DNA of 64,000 nucleotides from Polynucleobacter hallstattensis. GTDB taxonomy: Bacteria > Pseudomonadota > Gammaproteobacteria > Burkholderiales > Burkholderiaceae. The notes under the pieces are model-generated. The model worked only from the letters and a program-made list of their open reading frames with translations, did not search any database and was not told where the DNA came from. Positions within the stretch are counted from its first letter, which is position 1, and each line of letters begins with the position of its first letter. The DNA lies in the NCBI RefSeq assembly GCF_018881835.1, contig NZ_JACVPO010000001.1, forward strand, positions 992,001 through 1,056,000, in the 5' to 3' direction. The translations under genes were made by a program, and so were the position numbers. This document shows, piece by piece, positions 49,469 through 58,349 of this stretch.

Positions 49469-50839
49469 CTAATTATTTTTCATAAGTGCTTCGATTTCAT
49501 CGGCTTTAACCGGCACACCGCGAGAAATCAATTCACATCCAGAATCGTTTACTACAGCATCATCCTCAATACGGATGCCGATATTCCAAAAGCGCTCATC
49601 TACATCATCAGCAGGGCGGATATATAAACCAGGCTCGATAGTAAGTGCCATGCCTGGTTTAAGAACACGCCATGGCTTTTCTGAAGAACTTAGTGCTGTG
49701 TCAAGTGGTTCGCGATATGAGCCAACGTCATGAACATCCATGCCCAACCAATGTGAGGTACGGTGCATATAAAAGCGACGATAGGCTCCAGTCTCAATTG
49801 CATTATGCAAAGAGCCTAATTCCGTCAGCTTAAGCAGCTTCTCATCAAGTAAGCCTTGAGTGAGTACTTTAAGTGCCGCCTCATGTGGTTGCATAAATGT
49901 ATTACCAGGCTTAGTCATTGCGATAGCGGCTTCTTGCGACGCAAGTGTAATGTCATACAGTGCGCGTTGTGGACCTGTGAACTTCCCATTCACTGGGAAT
50001 GTGCGAGTGATATCTGAAGCATAGCTATCAAGCTCGCAACCGGCATCAATGAGGCACAGATCTCCGCCACGTAGTTCAGTATCACCAGCACGGTAATGCA
50101 GGATGCAGGAGTTAGCGCCGCCCGCAACAATACTGTTGTACGCAACACTTTGTGCACCGCTGTAGCGGAACTCGTGAAGTAGCTCTGCTTCGAGATGATA
50201 TTCACGCATTCCGGGTTTGCAGACTTGCATGGCACGAATATGAGCACGTGCAGAAATCGCAGCTGCACGACGCATGATGTCAATCTCATAAACATCTTTA
50301 AAAAGACGCATCTCATGAATCAAACTCTCTACATCATGAAATTCTGAGGGAGGATTGACACCAGCACGCGCCTGAGCTCGTACTTGTTTCATCCAATGGC
50401 GTAAGCGACGATCGATTTCAGCGCTTTCTGAAAGGCGAATGTAAACCGCATTTTGATCAGCCAGCAAATCACTGAGTTTGGTATCTAATTCATGAATGCT
50501 ATAGGCATGCTCCACACCTAAAACTGATGGAGCTGCATCTGGCCCCAAGCGAATACCATCCCAAATTTCACGTTCTGCATCTTTAGGCCTACAAAACAGA
50601 TGTGCTTCCAATTGGGGTTGTGATGGTGATCCAGCAATTTTGAGTACGAGTGTTGCGCCTGGCTCTTCAAAGCCAGTGAGGTAGAAAAAATCACTGTCGT
50701 GACGATAGGGGAACTCACTATCTCGATTACGCGCTGTCTCAGGCGCTGTAGTGATGATGGCAACGCCACCACCAGTTTTGGCGCAGATCTGTTTGGCGAG
50801 TTCAACTCGGCGTTGTTGGTAAATGATGGATTTATTCAT
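49469..50839 (-). CDS. pepP: Xaa-Pro aminopeptidase
   Basis: Metallopeptidase removing an N-terminal residue before proline. From ATG 50839 (MNKSIIYQQRR) it has 456 residues; the frame allows another ATG at 50848. The N-terminal domain includes RHDSDFFYLTGFEEPGATLVL; the pita-bread catalytic domain has the metal ligands in LIDAGCELDSYASDITRTF, HWLGMDVHDVG, LTIEPGLYI and IRIEDDAVV. Its start overlaps the murU stop by several bases, and ubiH follows. Confidence 0.96.
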   Translation of the reverse strand: MNKSIIYQQRRVELAKQICAKTGGGVAIITTAPETARNRDSEFPYRHDSDFFYLTGFEEPGATLVLKIAGSPSQPQLEAHLFCRPKDAEREIWDGIRLGPDAAPSVLGVEHAYSIHELDTKLSDLLADQNAVYIRLSESAEIDRRLRHWMKQVRAQARAGVNPPSEFHDVESLIHEMRLFKDVYEIDIMRRAAAISARAHIRAMQVCKPGMREYHLEAELLHEFRYSGAQSVAYNSIVAGGANSCILHYRAGDTELRGGDLCLIDAGCELDSYASDITRTFPVNGKFTGPQRALYDITLASQEAAIAMTKPGNTFMQPHEAALKVLTQGLLDEKLLKLTELGSLHNAIETGAYRRFYMHRTSHWLGMDVHDVGSYREPLDTALSSSEKPWRVLKPGMALTIEPGLYIRPADDVDERFWNIGIRIEDDAVVNDSGCELISRGVPVKADEIEALMKNN

Positions 50840-51548
50840 TTGCTGCATTGAGTTCTTGTAATCGTTGGGGTGTACCTACATCGTGCCACGGTCCGGTATA
50901 TTTTTCACCGGACACTCTATTTTTAGACATGGCCTCCCTCAAAATTGGAGCTAGCTTAGTAGGTACATCTAATTCCAAGTCCTTAAAAAGGTCCCGGTGG
51001 TAGAGTCCGATGCCAGAAAAGGTCAGTTTTTCAGCACCATTCAGAGGTTCATTAGTCACTTGTGAGCCCTTAATATAAAAGTCACCCCCAGGGTGCTGAA
51101 TTGGATTGGGCACCATTAATAGGTGTGCCAGGGGTCTGCTTGGCAGGCTTCGTAAGTTAGAAGCTTGGTTTAAGAGCTGCTGAATTGGTAGATTCGGGCT
51201 AAAAACATCCCCATTGATGACTAGAAAATAATCGCTTGGATTCAGTAAAGGTAGGGCTTTGCGAATGCCGCCAGCAGTTTCTAGTGCGCTCGTTTCTGGG
51301 GAGTAGGTAATGTTGAGTCCAAATTGGCTGCCATTTCCCAGTGCTTCCTCAATCTTCTTGCCAAGCCAAGCATGATTAATCACTACATCCTGAATACCTG
51401 CCGCACTCAATGCCTCCACGTGCCAGGCAAGCAAGGATTTATTTTTGATGGTGAGGAGCGGTTTGGGTAGCTCATCCGTCAAGGGGCGCATGCGCTCACC
51501 TCGACCTGCTGCCAATAAAAAGCATGGAATGAGATTGGGCTTATTCAT
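50832..51548 (-). CDS. murU: N-acetylmuramate alpha-1-phosphate uridylyltransferase
   Basis: Joins UTP to MurNAc-1-phosphate giving UDP-MurNAc, the last salvage step of the AmgK/MurU route that bypasses de novo MurA/MurB. The 238-residue nucleotidyltransferase has LAAGRGERMRPLTDELPKPL at the N-terminus, a catalytic-region VINGDVFSP, and WHDVGTPQRLQELN at the end. Generic sugar-1-phosphate nucleotidyltransferases look similar; the adjacent amgK, 9 bases upstream, makes MurU the best call. Confidence 0.92.
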   Translation of the reverse strand: MNKPNLIPCFLLAAGRGERMRPLTDELPKPLLTIKNKSLLAWHVEALSAAGIQDVVINHAWLGKKIEEALGNGSQFGLNITYSPETSALETAGGIRKALPLLNPSDYFLVINGDVFSPNLPIQQLLNQASNLRSLPSRPLAHLLMVPNPIQHPGGDFYIKGSQVTNEPLNGAEKLTFSGIGLYHRDLFKDLELDVPTKLAPILREAMSKNRVSGEKYTGPWHDVGTPQRLQELNAANE

Positions 51549-51557
51549 GATGAGTGA

Positions 51558-52562
51558 CTATTCATCTTGAGTAGTGCGCGTTGATTCCAGAATGCGTGCC
51601 AAGGGCTTTAATTCGATATAACGATTGGCAGTGGCAATCGCATACTCGAGTACCAAAGGAATATCTTTGAGATAGCCATCTTTGCCATCGCGATGAAATA
51701 GCCTTGCAAAAATACCCAAGATCTTCAGATGCCGTTGTAAGCCCATCCATTCAAAGTCGCGATAGAACTGACCAAAATCGTTTGGCATGGGCAAGCCTAC
51801 TTGACGACCTTCTTCCCAAAATTTAATCACCCAATCAATCACACGTTCTTCAGGCCATGAAATGTACGCATCACGCCAGAGTGAAGATGCATCGTAAGTG
51901 ATGGGGCCATAGACTGCATCTTGAAAATCAATTACGCCAGGATTATTTTTTTTAGTCATCATCAGATTACGTGAATGGTAGTCACGATGAACATAGACTT
52001 TTGCCTGCGCAAGATTGTTTTGAATAATCAGTTCGAATGCTTGCTTAAGCTGCAAGTTCTGAAGTTTACTTAATTCAATGTGCAGATGTTTCCCTAAATA
52101 CCATTCGGGAAATAAATCTAGCTCACGCTTCAGTAATGCCTCATCGTAGTTTGGCAACACATCTGATTTGCTTGCTAATTGCATTTGTATCAAGGCTTGT
52201 GTTGCGTCTTTATAGAGATAGTTGGCGCTCTCTGAATTGAGTTCTGCAAGGTAAGTTTTAGTGCCCAGATCGTTGAGTAAAAGAAAGCCCTCAGCCACAT
52301 TCTTTTCTAAAATTTTCGGGACATTTAAACCGGCATTTTCGAGTAATAAATCAACCTCAATAAAAGCGTCTAAGGGTTCGTGTTGGGGTGGGGCGTCCAT
52401 CACGATCAAAGATGGAAAATCCGGGTTTTTGGATGCAATCCGGAAATAGCGCCTAAAGCTGGCATCTGCTGAGGCGGGGGCCAAAGTGGGGAGATCTAAT
52501 TGCCAGCTAGGTTCAAGGCCTTTTAGCCAGCTACGGAGGGAGTCTAAGCGAGAGTCGGTCAT
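51558..52562 (-). CDS. amgK: N-acetylmuramate/N-acetylglucosamine anomeric kinase
   Basis: Phosphorylates MurNAc at C1 for peptidoglycan salvage. The protein is APH/choline-kinase-like: VHRDYHSRNLMM is the catalytic loop, and VIDFQDAVYGPITYD the metal-binding segment. I chose ATG 52562 (MTDSRLDSL), giving 334 residues; a longer frame to 52625 would run into the lptD start. AmgK and MurU are adjacent in Pseudomonas and many proteobacteria, divergent from lptD as here. Confidence 0.93.
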   Translation of the reverse strand: MTDSRLDSLRSWLKGLEPSWQLDLPTLAPASADASFRRYFRIASKNPDFPSLIVMDAPPQHEPLDAFIEVDLLLENAGLNVPKILEKNVAEGFLLLNDLGTKTYLAELNSESANYLYKDATQALIQMQLASKSDVLPNYDEALLKRELDLFPEWYLGKHLHIELSKLQNLQLKQAFELIIQNNLAQAKVYVHRDYHSRNLMMTKKNNPGVIDFQDAVYGPITYDASSLWRDAYISWPEERVIDWVIKFWEEGRQVGLPMPNDFGQFYRDFEWMGLQRHLKILGIFARLFHRDGKDGYLKDIPLVLEYAIATANRYIELKPLARILESTRTTQDE

Positions 52563-52572
52563 GGTCGATTCG

Positions 52573-52578
52573 TATAAT
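52573..52578 (+). promoter_or_regulatory. TATAAT -10 element for lptD
   Basis: A perfect TATAAT lies 18 bases before the lptD ATG inside the 33-bp gap between divergent amgK and lptD. No clear -35 is visible; the position falls within the amgK 5' end. Confidence 0.4.
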
Positions 52579-52595
52579 AAGGCGGGTCTGGATCT

Positions 52596-55115
52596 ATGAG
52601 TCATTATCGCCCTTGGGCTGGCCATTGCGCCCCTCTTTTTGTAGCTGCTACCCTGCGTTTAATGATGGGGGTTATATTGTCGCAATTTGCACTCGCAAGT
52701 CAGGCTCAGGCACCTGCACCTTTACCTCCTTCCGCACAGTCTTTAGGGAGCTCTGCTAACTCCGTTTTAATTCCCGATCGTGGTGATGTCACCGTCCTAA
52801 AGTTAGATGATCAATTGCGAGTTGGTAAACCAATTAATGATGGGCAAGCTTTAACGTTTACCTCTAGTGATTCGATTGACGGAATCGTTGATCGCGAAAT
52901 GCGCTTGAAAGGCCGTGCACAAATTCGTCGCAATGGCGCAGTGATTAAAGCAGACGAAATTAAGTACGACCCTGATTCTGATGTAGCTAATTTATCTGGT
53001 AATACTGAATTTTCAAAAGGTAATGCAGTATTCAAAGGACCTAAAGCGCGCTTTAGAGTTGATGCACGTGAAGGGGAAATGGAAGCTCCCAAATATGAGC
53101 TGCGAGATAACCGAGCGAGTGGTAATGCAACAAAACTCACAATCCAAACTGCCGATGTGTTTGTCTTTGATAAAGCCACCTATACAACTTGCACCCCAGA
53201 AAATTTAGATTGGTATTTCACAGCCAGTACACTGGAGATTGATAACGAGCAAAAAGAAATGGTTGGCACAAATGGTGTGATGCGATTCTTTGATGTGCCC
53301 ATTGCTTACGCGCCTTACTTCACTGCGCCAACATCCAATCAACGCCGTTCCGGAATTTTGGCGCCAGTTGCTGGCTATAACTCCAATAACGGCATTGATG
53401 TAACGCAGCCTTACTACGTCAACATTGCACCTAATCGTGACTTGCTTTTACTGCCGCGCGTTATGGGTCAACGTGGAGTGCAGTTGGGTGCAAAGTATCA
53501 GTTTTTGGATAAGCAGTACTCTGGTAACTTGATGGGTGACTATCTTCCTTACGATCGTAAGACTGGTACGGATCGCTGGCGCTATGACTGGCAGCAGAGG
53601 CAAAACTTTAGCGGTGATTTATTGGGCATGGGTGGGATTCCCATTGCTGGTGCTTGGACTGGATATGCCAATGTGGCCCGAGTTTCGGATAACTTATACC
53701 CCACTGACTTTTCGCAAAGTATGGCTGGTGCAATTACTAGCCAGTTTCGACAAGAAGTTGGCACTACCAAGAACTTGACTGGTAGCTTAAGTAATTGGAC
53801 TGTGGGGGCCAGAGCAATGACTTTCCAGACTTTGCAGCCTGACCCTACTGTGACGGTACAGTCTCCTTACAATATTTTGCCGAATGTCACAGCTGCCTAT
53901 AACAATCGTTTAACACCTGCAGTTGCTGATGCAAGTGGTAAGTACATTACTTTACCCACGGGCCCTGCAACGACTTTTTCAACCGATTTCACGCGTTTTG
54001 CCTATAACATTGGTGGTAACTTGGCAGCAACTGCTCCGGGCCTATATAGTGAAGCTGATCGAACAGTGATTAAAGGCGCATTGGCGCTGCCTCAAATTAC
54101 TCCTGGTTATTACATTACCCCTAAGGTGAGCTTTCAGTCGAACACCTATAACGCCACTCCATACAATCCTGTAGGAGCTCCAGCCACACAAGGTTTTACG
54201 ATTCCAACATTTAGTTTGGATTCAGGTTTGGCATTTGAAAGAGATGCCGCTGAATTAAAAGGCTTCTTTGGGCGCGACATGTTGCTCACGATGGAACCAA
54301 GAGCCTTTTATGTTTATACGCCCTATCAAAATCAAACGTATACGCCAGTTTTTGATACGGCATATGCGGGTTTTGGAATAAGTCAAATCTTTGCAGAAAA
54401 TGACTTTGTGGGTAATGATCGCATTGCTGATAACAATAAACTGACTATGGGTATGACTAGTCGCATGATTGAGGCGAATACTGGTGCGGAACGTGCGACA
54501 GTAACACTCGCACAAAGACAGGACTTTACCGGGCAGAAAGTGACTCTCGGAGCTACAAATACAAATCCGACAACCTATTCAGACACTCTAGGGGCTGGAT
54601 CGGTTCGCTTGCTTGGAAACTTTAGTGCTGATGCATTCGGTCAATACAACACGCAATTAAACCGCTTAATGCAAACAACTGTTGGCGGGAGTTGGCGTCC
54701 GACACCAGGGCGCAGCTTGAATTTTGGTTATCGAAACGTTTTTGGCTCAACGAATCAACTAACTCCTGTTTCAACCGCAGTCACTACCACAGACCAATAC
54801 AACGTCTCAGGCCAGTGGCCCATTACGCGTGAAGTATCTGTCATGGGCCGCTGGGGTTACGATGCTTTAACGACCAAAACGCTCAATACGCTGGTGGCTT
54901 TGGAGTGGATGCGTGACTGCTGGACTTTACGCGGTGCTTACTCACAGATGCTCAACACCTCGCAAATCACAACCACTCAGGTTTTATTCCAAATAGAATT
55001 TAGGGGCTTTGGTAGCGCTGGTAGTAATCCAGTTGATATCATGAAGCTAAATGTTCCCGGATATATGCCTACTTCCAAGCCTGTACCACCTTCAATTTAT
55101 GAGAACTATCAATGA
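52596..55115 (+). CDS. lptD: LPS-assembly outer-membrane protein LptD
   Basis: Beta-barrel that, with LptE, inserts LPS into the outer leaflet. The 839-residue precursor has a signal peptide (about 1-38, ending ASQAQA), the periplasmic jellyroll (about 85-200; MRLKGRAQIRRNGAVIKAD) that docks to LptA, and a barrel (about 220-805) with the conserved start PYFTAPTSNQRRSGILAP. Apart from Cys11 in the signal region, only Cys199 and Cys775 occur, so a single disulfide is possible, whereas E. coli LptD uses four cysteines. Operon order lptD-surA-pdxA-rsmA follows, with a 4-base overlap to surA. Confidence 0.97.
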   Translation: MSHYRPWAGHCAPLFVAATLRLMMGVILSQFALASQAQAPAPLPPSAQSLGSSANSVLIPDRGDVTVLKLDDQLRVGKPINDGQALTFTSSDSIDGIVDREMRLKGRAQIRRNGAVIKADEIKYDPDSDVANLSGNTEFSKGNAVFKGPKARFRVDAREGEMEAPKYELRDNRASGNATKLTIQTADVFVFDKATYTTCTPENLDWYFTASTLEIDNEQKEMVGTNGVMRFFDVPIAYAPYFTAPTSNQRRSGILAPVAGYNSNNGIDVTQPYYVNIAPNRDLLLLPRVMGQRGVQLGAKYQFLDKQYSGNLMGDYLPYDRKTGTDRWRYDWQQRQNFSGDLLGMGGIPIAGAWTGYANVARVSDNLYPTDFSQSMAGAITSQFRQEVGTTKNLTGSLSNWTVGARAMTFQTLQPDPTVTVQSPYNILPNVTAAYNNRLTPAVADASGKYITLPTGPATTFSTDFTRFAYNIGGNLAATAPGLYSEADRTVIKGALALPQITPGYYITPKVSFQSNTYNATPYNPVGAPATQGFTIPTFSLDSGLAFERDAAELKGFFGRDMLLTMEPRAFYVYTPYQNQTYTPVFDTAYAGFGISQIFAENDFVGNDRIADNNKLTMGMTSRMIEANTGAERATVTLAQRQDFTGQKVTLGATNTNPTTYSDTLGAGSVRLLGNFSADAFGQYNTQLNRLMQTTVGGSWRPTPGRSLNFGYRNVFGSTNQLTPVSTAVTTTDQYNVSGQWPITREVSVMGRWGYDALTTKTLNTLVALEWMRDCWTLRGAYSQMLNTSQITTTQVLFQIEFRGFGSAGSNPVDIMKLNVPGYMPTSKPVPPSIYENYQ

Positions 55116-56560
55116 TGCGTAGGAATCGATTTAACCAAGCACTTGCAGCTACAATTTTGGCTGGCCTTGCTTTGCTGCCTCAGCTCGCGTTTGCGCAAGA
55201 TGGTGCAAAGATTTCAGCTGATAGCAAAATTCGGAATATTGATGGTGTTGCGGCAGTTGTGAATACGGGCTATGTGACACGTAAAGAAATTGATGATCGG
55301 ATCGTTGCCCTACAAAAGCAGGGAGGTAAGCTCCCTGATGCGGCTGCGTTGCGTAAGACGGTGCTGGAGCGCCTCATCCTTGAAAAAATTCAATTACAAA
55401 ATGCGGAGCAAGAGGGTCTTGCAGTTAGTAATAAAGAGTTGGATAAGATTATTGCTGATATTGCTGCCAAGAATAAGTTAACACTTGCGGAGTTAAAAGT
55501 AAAAATTGCCGCTACTGGTAGTACCTATGAGCGCTATAGCCAAATGCTGCGCGATGATGTGATTATTAGTCGCTACCGTGAGCGGGAGGTCGAGGGCAAG
55601 ATTAAGATTTCTGACGCGGAGGTAGATAACTTTATTTCTGATCGCAACCGTGAGCTAGCTGGTGGAGGAAAGCCTGTACGCTCAAGCCCTGCCGCAAAAG
55701 GTGAGCCAGAAGAGATTGACGTTGCGCAGATTTTTATTCCTGCAGATGCCAATGCTGGTGCTGGTGCTCAGGCTGAGGCAAAGAAGAAGGCAGAAGTCCT
55801 TTTGCGTGAAGCGCGTGGTGATGTAGATTTCTTGCAGTTAGGTGCAATGGCTGCGAAAGATAATCCAAAAATTAAGTTTCAAGATTTAGGTTACCGTACC
55901 CCAGATCGCCTGCCGCAATTATTTTATGAGGCCGTCAGAAATACAGGCAGTGGACAAGTTGCCAATGCTGTAGTGAAAAGCCCTGCGGGCTATCATGTTC
56001 TGAAGGTTTTAGATCGTCGAGCGCTAGTTACTGGTGCTCCTGAGCCGCAGCAAGCTGCCCCCCAAGAAAGTGCTATCACCCCGCAAAATATTATGGTGAC
56101 GCAGACTTTGTCTCGCCATATTTTGTTGCGTAGTCGTGCGGGCTTGACAGACCAAGATGCTGAAAGACGCCTAGCGGGTTACCGTGATCAGGTTCGTGCA
56201 AAAACTGCTGATTTTGGCGATCTAGCTAAAAAATATTCTGAAGATGGGTCTGCTGCCAATGGAGGTAATTTAGGTTGGATGGGGCCCGGTGATTTAGTTC
56301 CAGAATTTGATCAGGCAATGAATCGCTTGCAAATAGGTGAAGTGAGTAATCCAGTAAAGACTGAATTTGGTTGGCATTTGATTCAGGTGCTCGAGCGCCG
56401 GGAAGCGCAGTTGACTTTAGAGAAGCAGCGCCAATTCGCTCGCGCAGCCATTCGTGAACGTAAGTTTGAGCAGGCTTATCAAGATTGGCTACGTGAATTA
56501 CGCGACACCGCTACGGTGAAGATCATTAACGCAGATGATCCAGCAGCCAGTCCCCGTTAA
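55112..56560 (+). CDS. surA: Periplasmic chaperone/peptidyl-prolyl isomerase SurA
   Basis: Escorts unfolded outer-membrane proteins, including LptD, to the BAM complex. The 482-residue precursor has a signal peptide (about 1-29, ending AFAQ), an N-terminal chaperone region (GVAAVVNTGYVTRKEIDDR; LEKIQLQNAEQEGL), and two parvulin domains, the second clear (SRHILLRSRAGLTD; YSEDGSAANGGNLGWM; FGWHLIQVLERR). An Ala/Gln-rich linker separates them. The start overlaps lptD (ATGATG; 55112 or 55115) and the end overlaps pdxA by 26 bases. Confidence 0.97.
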   Translation: MMRRNRFNQALAATILAGLALLPQLAFAQDGAKISADSKIRNIDGVAAVVNTGYVTRKEIDDRIVALQKQGGKLPDAAALRKTVLERLILEKIQLQNAEQEGLAVSNKELDKIIADIAAKNKLTLAELKVKIAATGSTYERYSQMLRDDVIISRYREREVEGKIKISDAEVDNFISDRNRELAGGGKPVRSSPAAKGEPEEIDVAQIFIPADANAGAGAQAEAKKKAEVLLREARGDVDFLQLGAMAAKDNPKIKFQDLGYRTPDRLPQLFYEAVRNTGSGQVANAVVKSPAGYHVLKVLDRRALVTGAPEPQQAAPQESAITPQNIMVTQTLSRHILLRSRAGLTDQDAERRLAGYRDQVRAKTADFGDLAKKYSEDGSAANGGNLGWMGPGDLVPEFDQAMNRLQIGEVSNPVKTEFGWHLIQVLERREAQLTLEKQRQFARAAIRERKFEQAYQDWLRELRDTATVKIINADDPAASPR

Positions 56561-57563
56561 TCTTGTCATTAGCTCTGGAGAGCCTGCAGGAGTTGGTCCA
56601 GAAGTCTCTATTGCAGCTGCATTAGCCTTCTTGCAAGAGCAGCCTGCCAGCACGATTACTTTGCTTGGCGATTGCAGCTTATTTTTAGCCACTGAGATCC
56701 CTGAAGAACTATCAAATCGTTTTAGGTTGGAGTCTATTGCATTAGCTTCTCCAACAACTGCGGGTCAATTGAATCCTGCCAACGCACAATATGTTCTGAG
56801 TATTCTGGATACTGCGGTTAAAGGCTGTCTTAATGGTCGTTTTGATGCCATGGTGACTGCCCCAATACAAAAGAGTGTGATCAACCAAGGCAATACTCCA
56901 AATGAAGATTTATTTACCGGACACACGGAATACCTAGCAAAGCTTTGCCATCAAGATCATGTTGTCATGATGTTGTGCGCGACATTACCGGCTGGCTCCT
57001 TAGGCTTGCATAAAAGCCATGACCTTCGGGTGGCCTTGGTCACAACCCATCTGCCTTTGAATGAAGTTTCTGGTGCGCTCAACCAACAGTATGTTTTGGA
57101 AACCATTCAGATTGTCGATCGGGATCTGCGGGCAAAATTTGGTGTTGCTAAACCTGTCATTCGGATAGCGGGACTCAATCCGCATGCAGGTGAATCTGGC
57201 TATCTTGGGCGCGAAGAAATTGATGTCATTATTCCTACTATCGAGGCTGCGAAAGCTTTGGGTATTCAAGTAAGTGGACCTTATCCAGGGGATACGATGT
57301 TTGATGCTAAGACTTTAGATAGCGTGGATGCTTTTATCGCCATGTATCACGATCAAGGTTTAGCACCATTCAAGTTTGTCAGTTTTGGTGGTGGCGTGAA
57401 TGTCACCCTAGGTTTGCCGATTATTCGCACCTCAGTCGATCATGGTACTGCGCTAGAAATTGCTGGAAAAGGTATTGCAGATCCAGGCAGCATGTTAGAG
57501 GCTTTGCGACTCGCCTATCAATTAGCGGTAAATGCAAAGAAGGCAAAGAATCTATCAACATGA
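56535..57563 (+). CDS. pdxA: 4-hydroxythreonine-4-phosphate dehydrogenase
   Basis: NAD-dependent oxidation in the DXP-independent-of-salvage pyridoxal phosphate pathway of proteobacteria. The 342-residue protein has ISSGEPAGVGPE, the metal histidines in FTGHTEYLAK, YHDQGLAPFKFV and RTSVDHGTALEIAGKG. The start lies within the last 26 bases of surA, and its stop overlaps rsmA by 4 bases, so all are translationally coupled, as in E. coli. Confidence 0.97.
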   Translation: MIQQPVPVNLVISSGEPAGVGPEVSIAAALAFLQEQPASTITLLGDCSLFLATEIPEELSNRFRLESIALASPTTAGQLNPANAQYVLSILDTAVKGCLNGRFDAMVTAPIQKSVINQGNTPNEDLFTGHTEYLAKLCHQDHVVMMLCATLPAGSLGLHKSHDLRVALVTTHLPLNEVSGALNQQYVLETIQIVDRDLRAKFGVAKPVIRIAGLNPHAGESGYLGREEIDVIIPTIEAAKALGIQVSGPYPGDTMFDAKTLDSVDAFIAMYHDQGLAPFKFVSFGGGVNVTLGLPIIRTSVDHGTALEIAGKGIADPGSMLEALRLAYQLAVNAKKAKNLST

Positions 57564-58339
57564 TGCATCAAGCCCGTAAACGATTTGGTCAGAACTTTTT
57601 GCAGGACTCCGGAGTAATCTACTCCATAGTTGCCGCAATTAATCCCAGTGAAAATATGCACGTGATTGAGATTGGCCCTGGCCTTGGCGCATTAACAAGG
57701 CCTTTATTGAGTAACTTAGAGCACCTAGATCTTTTGGAGATTGACCGAGATTTGGTGGCTTACTGGAATCAAGAGAATCTCCAGGGTCTGAATGTGATTG
57801 AGGGAGATGCTCTCAAGTTTGATTTTCTGGAATGGGCAAATGCACGGCCGGCTAATAGTGGTCTATGTAAGGTGGTTGGTAACTTGCCTTACAACATCTC
57901 CTCTCCATTACTCTTTCATCTTGTTTCTGCCGCCCACGCAATTGATGAGCAGGTATTCATGCTGCAAGCTGAAGTCGTAGAGCGAATGGTGTCTAAGGCT
58001 GGTGGTTCTGAATTTAGTCGGCTTTCTGTGATGCTGCAAGCGCGCTACGATATGGAGCAAGTCTTAGAGGTTCCCCCTGAAGCATTTGATCCTCAGCCTA
58101 AGGTCAACTCTGCTGTGGTGCGTATGATTCCGCGAAGAGACTTTAGCTTAAGTGATGCGCAGTGGCATGCTTTGGAAAAAGTAGTAGCTGCAGCATTTTC
58201 ACAAAGAAGAAAAATGCTGCGTACGAACTTATCAGCCTTTGCTGATCGATTATCTTTATCTGAGTCGGAATTAAAAGCGCGCGCTCAGGATATTCCGGTG
58301 GAGCGCTACATTGAATGGGCTAAAACTTTAGCTCATTAA
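57560..58339 (+). CDS. rsmA: 16S rRNA (adenine1518-N6/adenine1519-N6)-dimethyltransferase
   Basis: Dimethylates two adjacent adenines near the 3' end of 16S rRNA, a late step of 30S assembly (also called KsgA). The 259-residue protein begins with RKRFGQNFLQD, then the SAM motif VIEIGPGLGALTRPLL, the catalytic NLPYNISSPLLFHL, and AAFSQRRKMLRTNL in the C-terminal part. It ends the lptD operon and is convergent with plsC, 10 bases apart. Confidence 0.98.
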   Translation: MMHQARKRFGQNFLQDSGVIYSIVAAINPSENMHVIEIGPGLGALTRPLLSNLEHLDLLEIDRDLVAYWNQENLQGLNVIEGDALKFDFLEWANARPANSGLCKVVGNLPYNISSPLLFHLVSAAHAIDEQVFMLQAEVVERMVSKAGGSEFSRLSVMLQARYDMEQVLEVPPEAFDPQPKVNSAVVRMIPRRDFSLSDAQWHALEKVVAAAFSQRRKMLRTNLSAFADRLSLSESELKARAQDIPVERYIEWAKTLAH

Positions 58340-58349
58340 GCTTCTGGTT

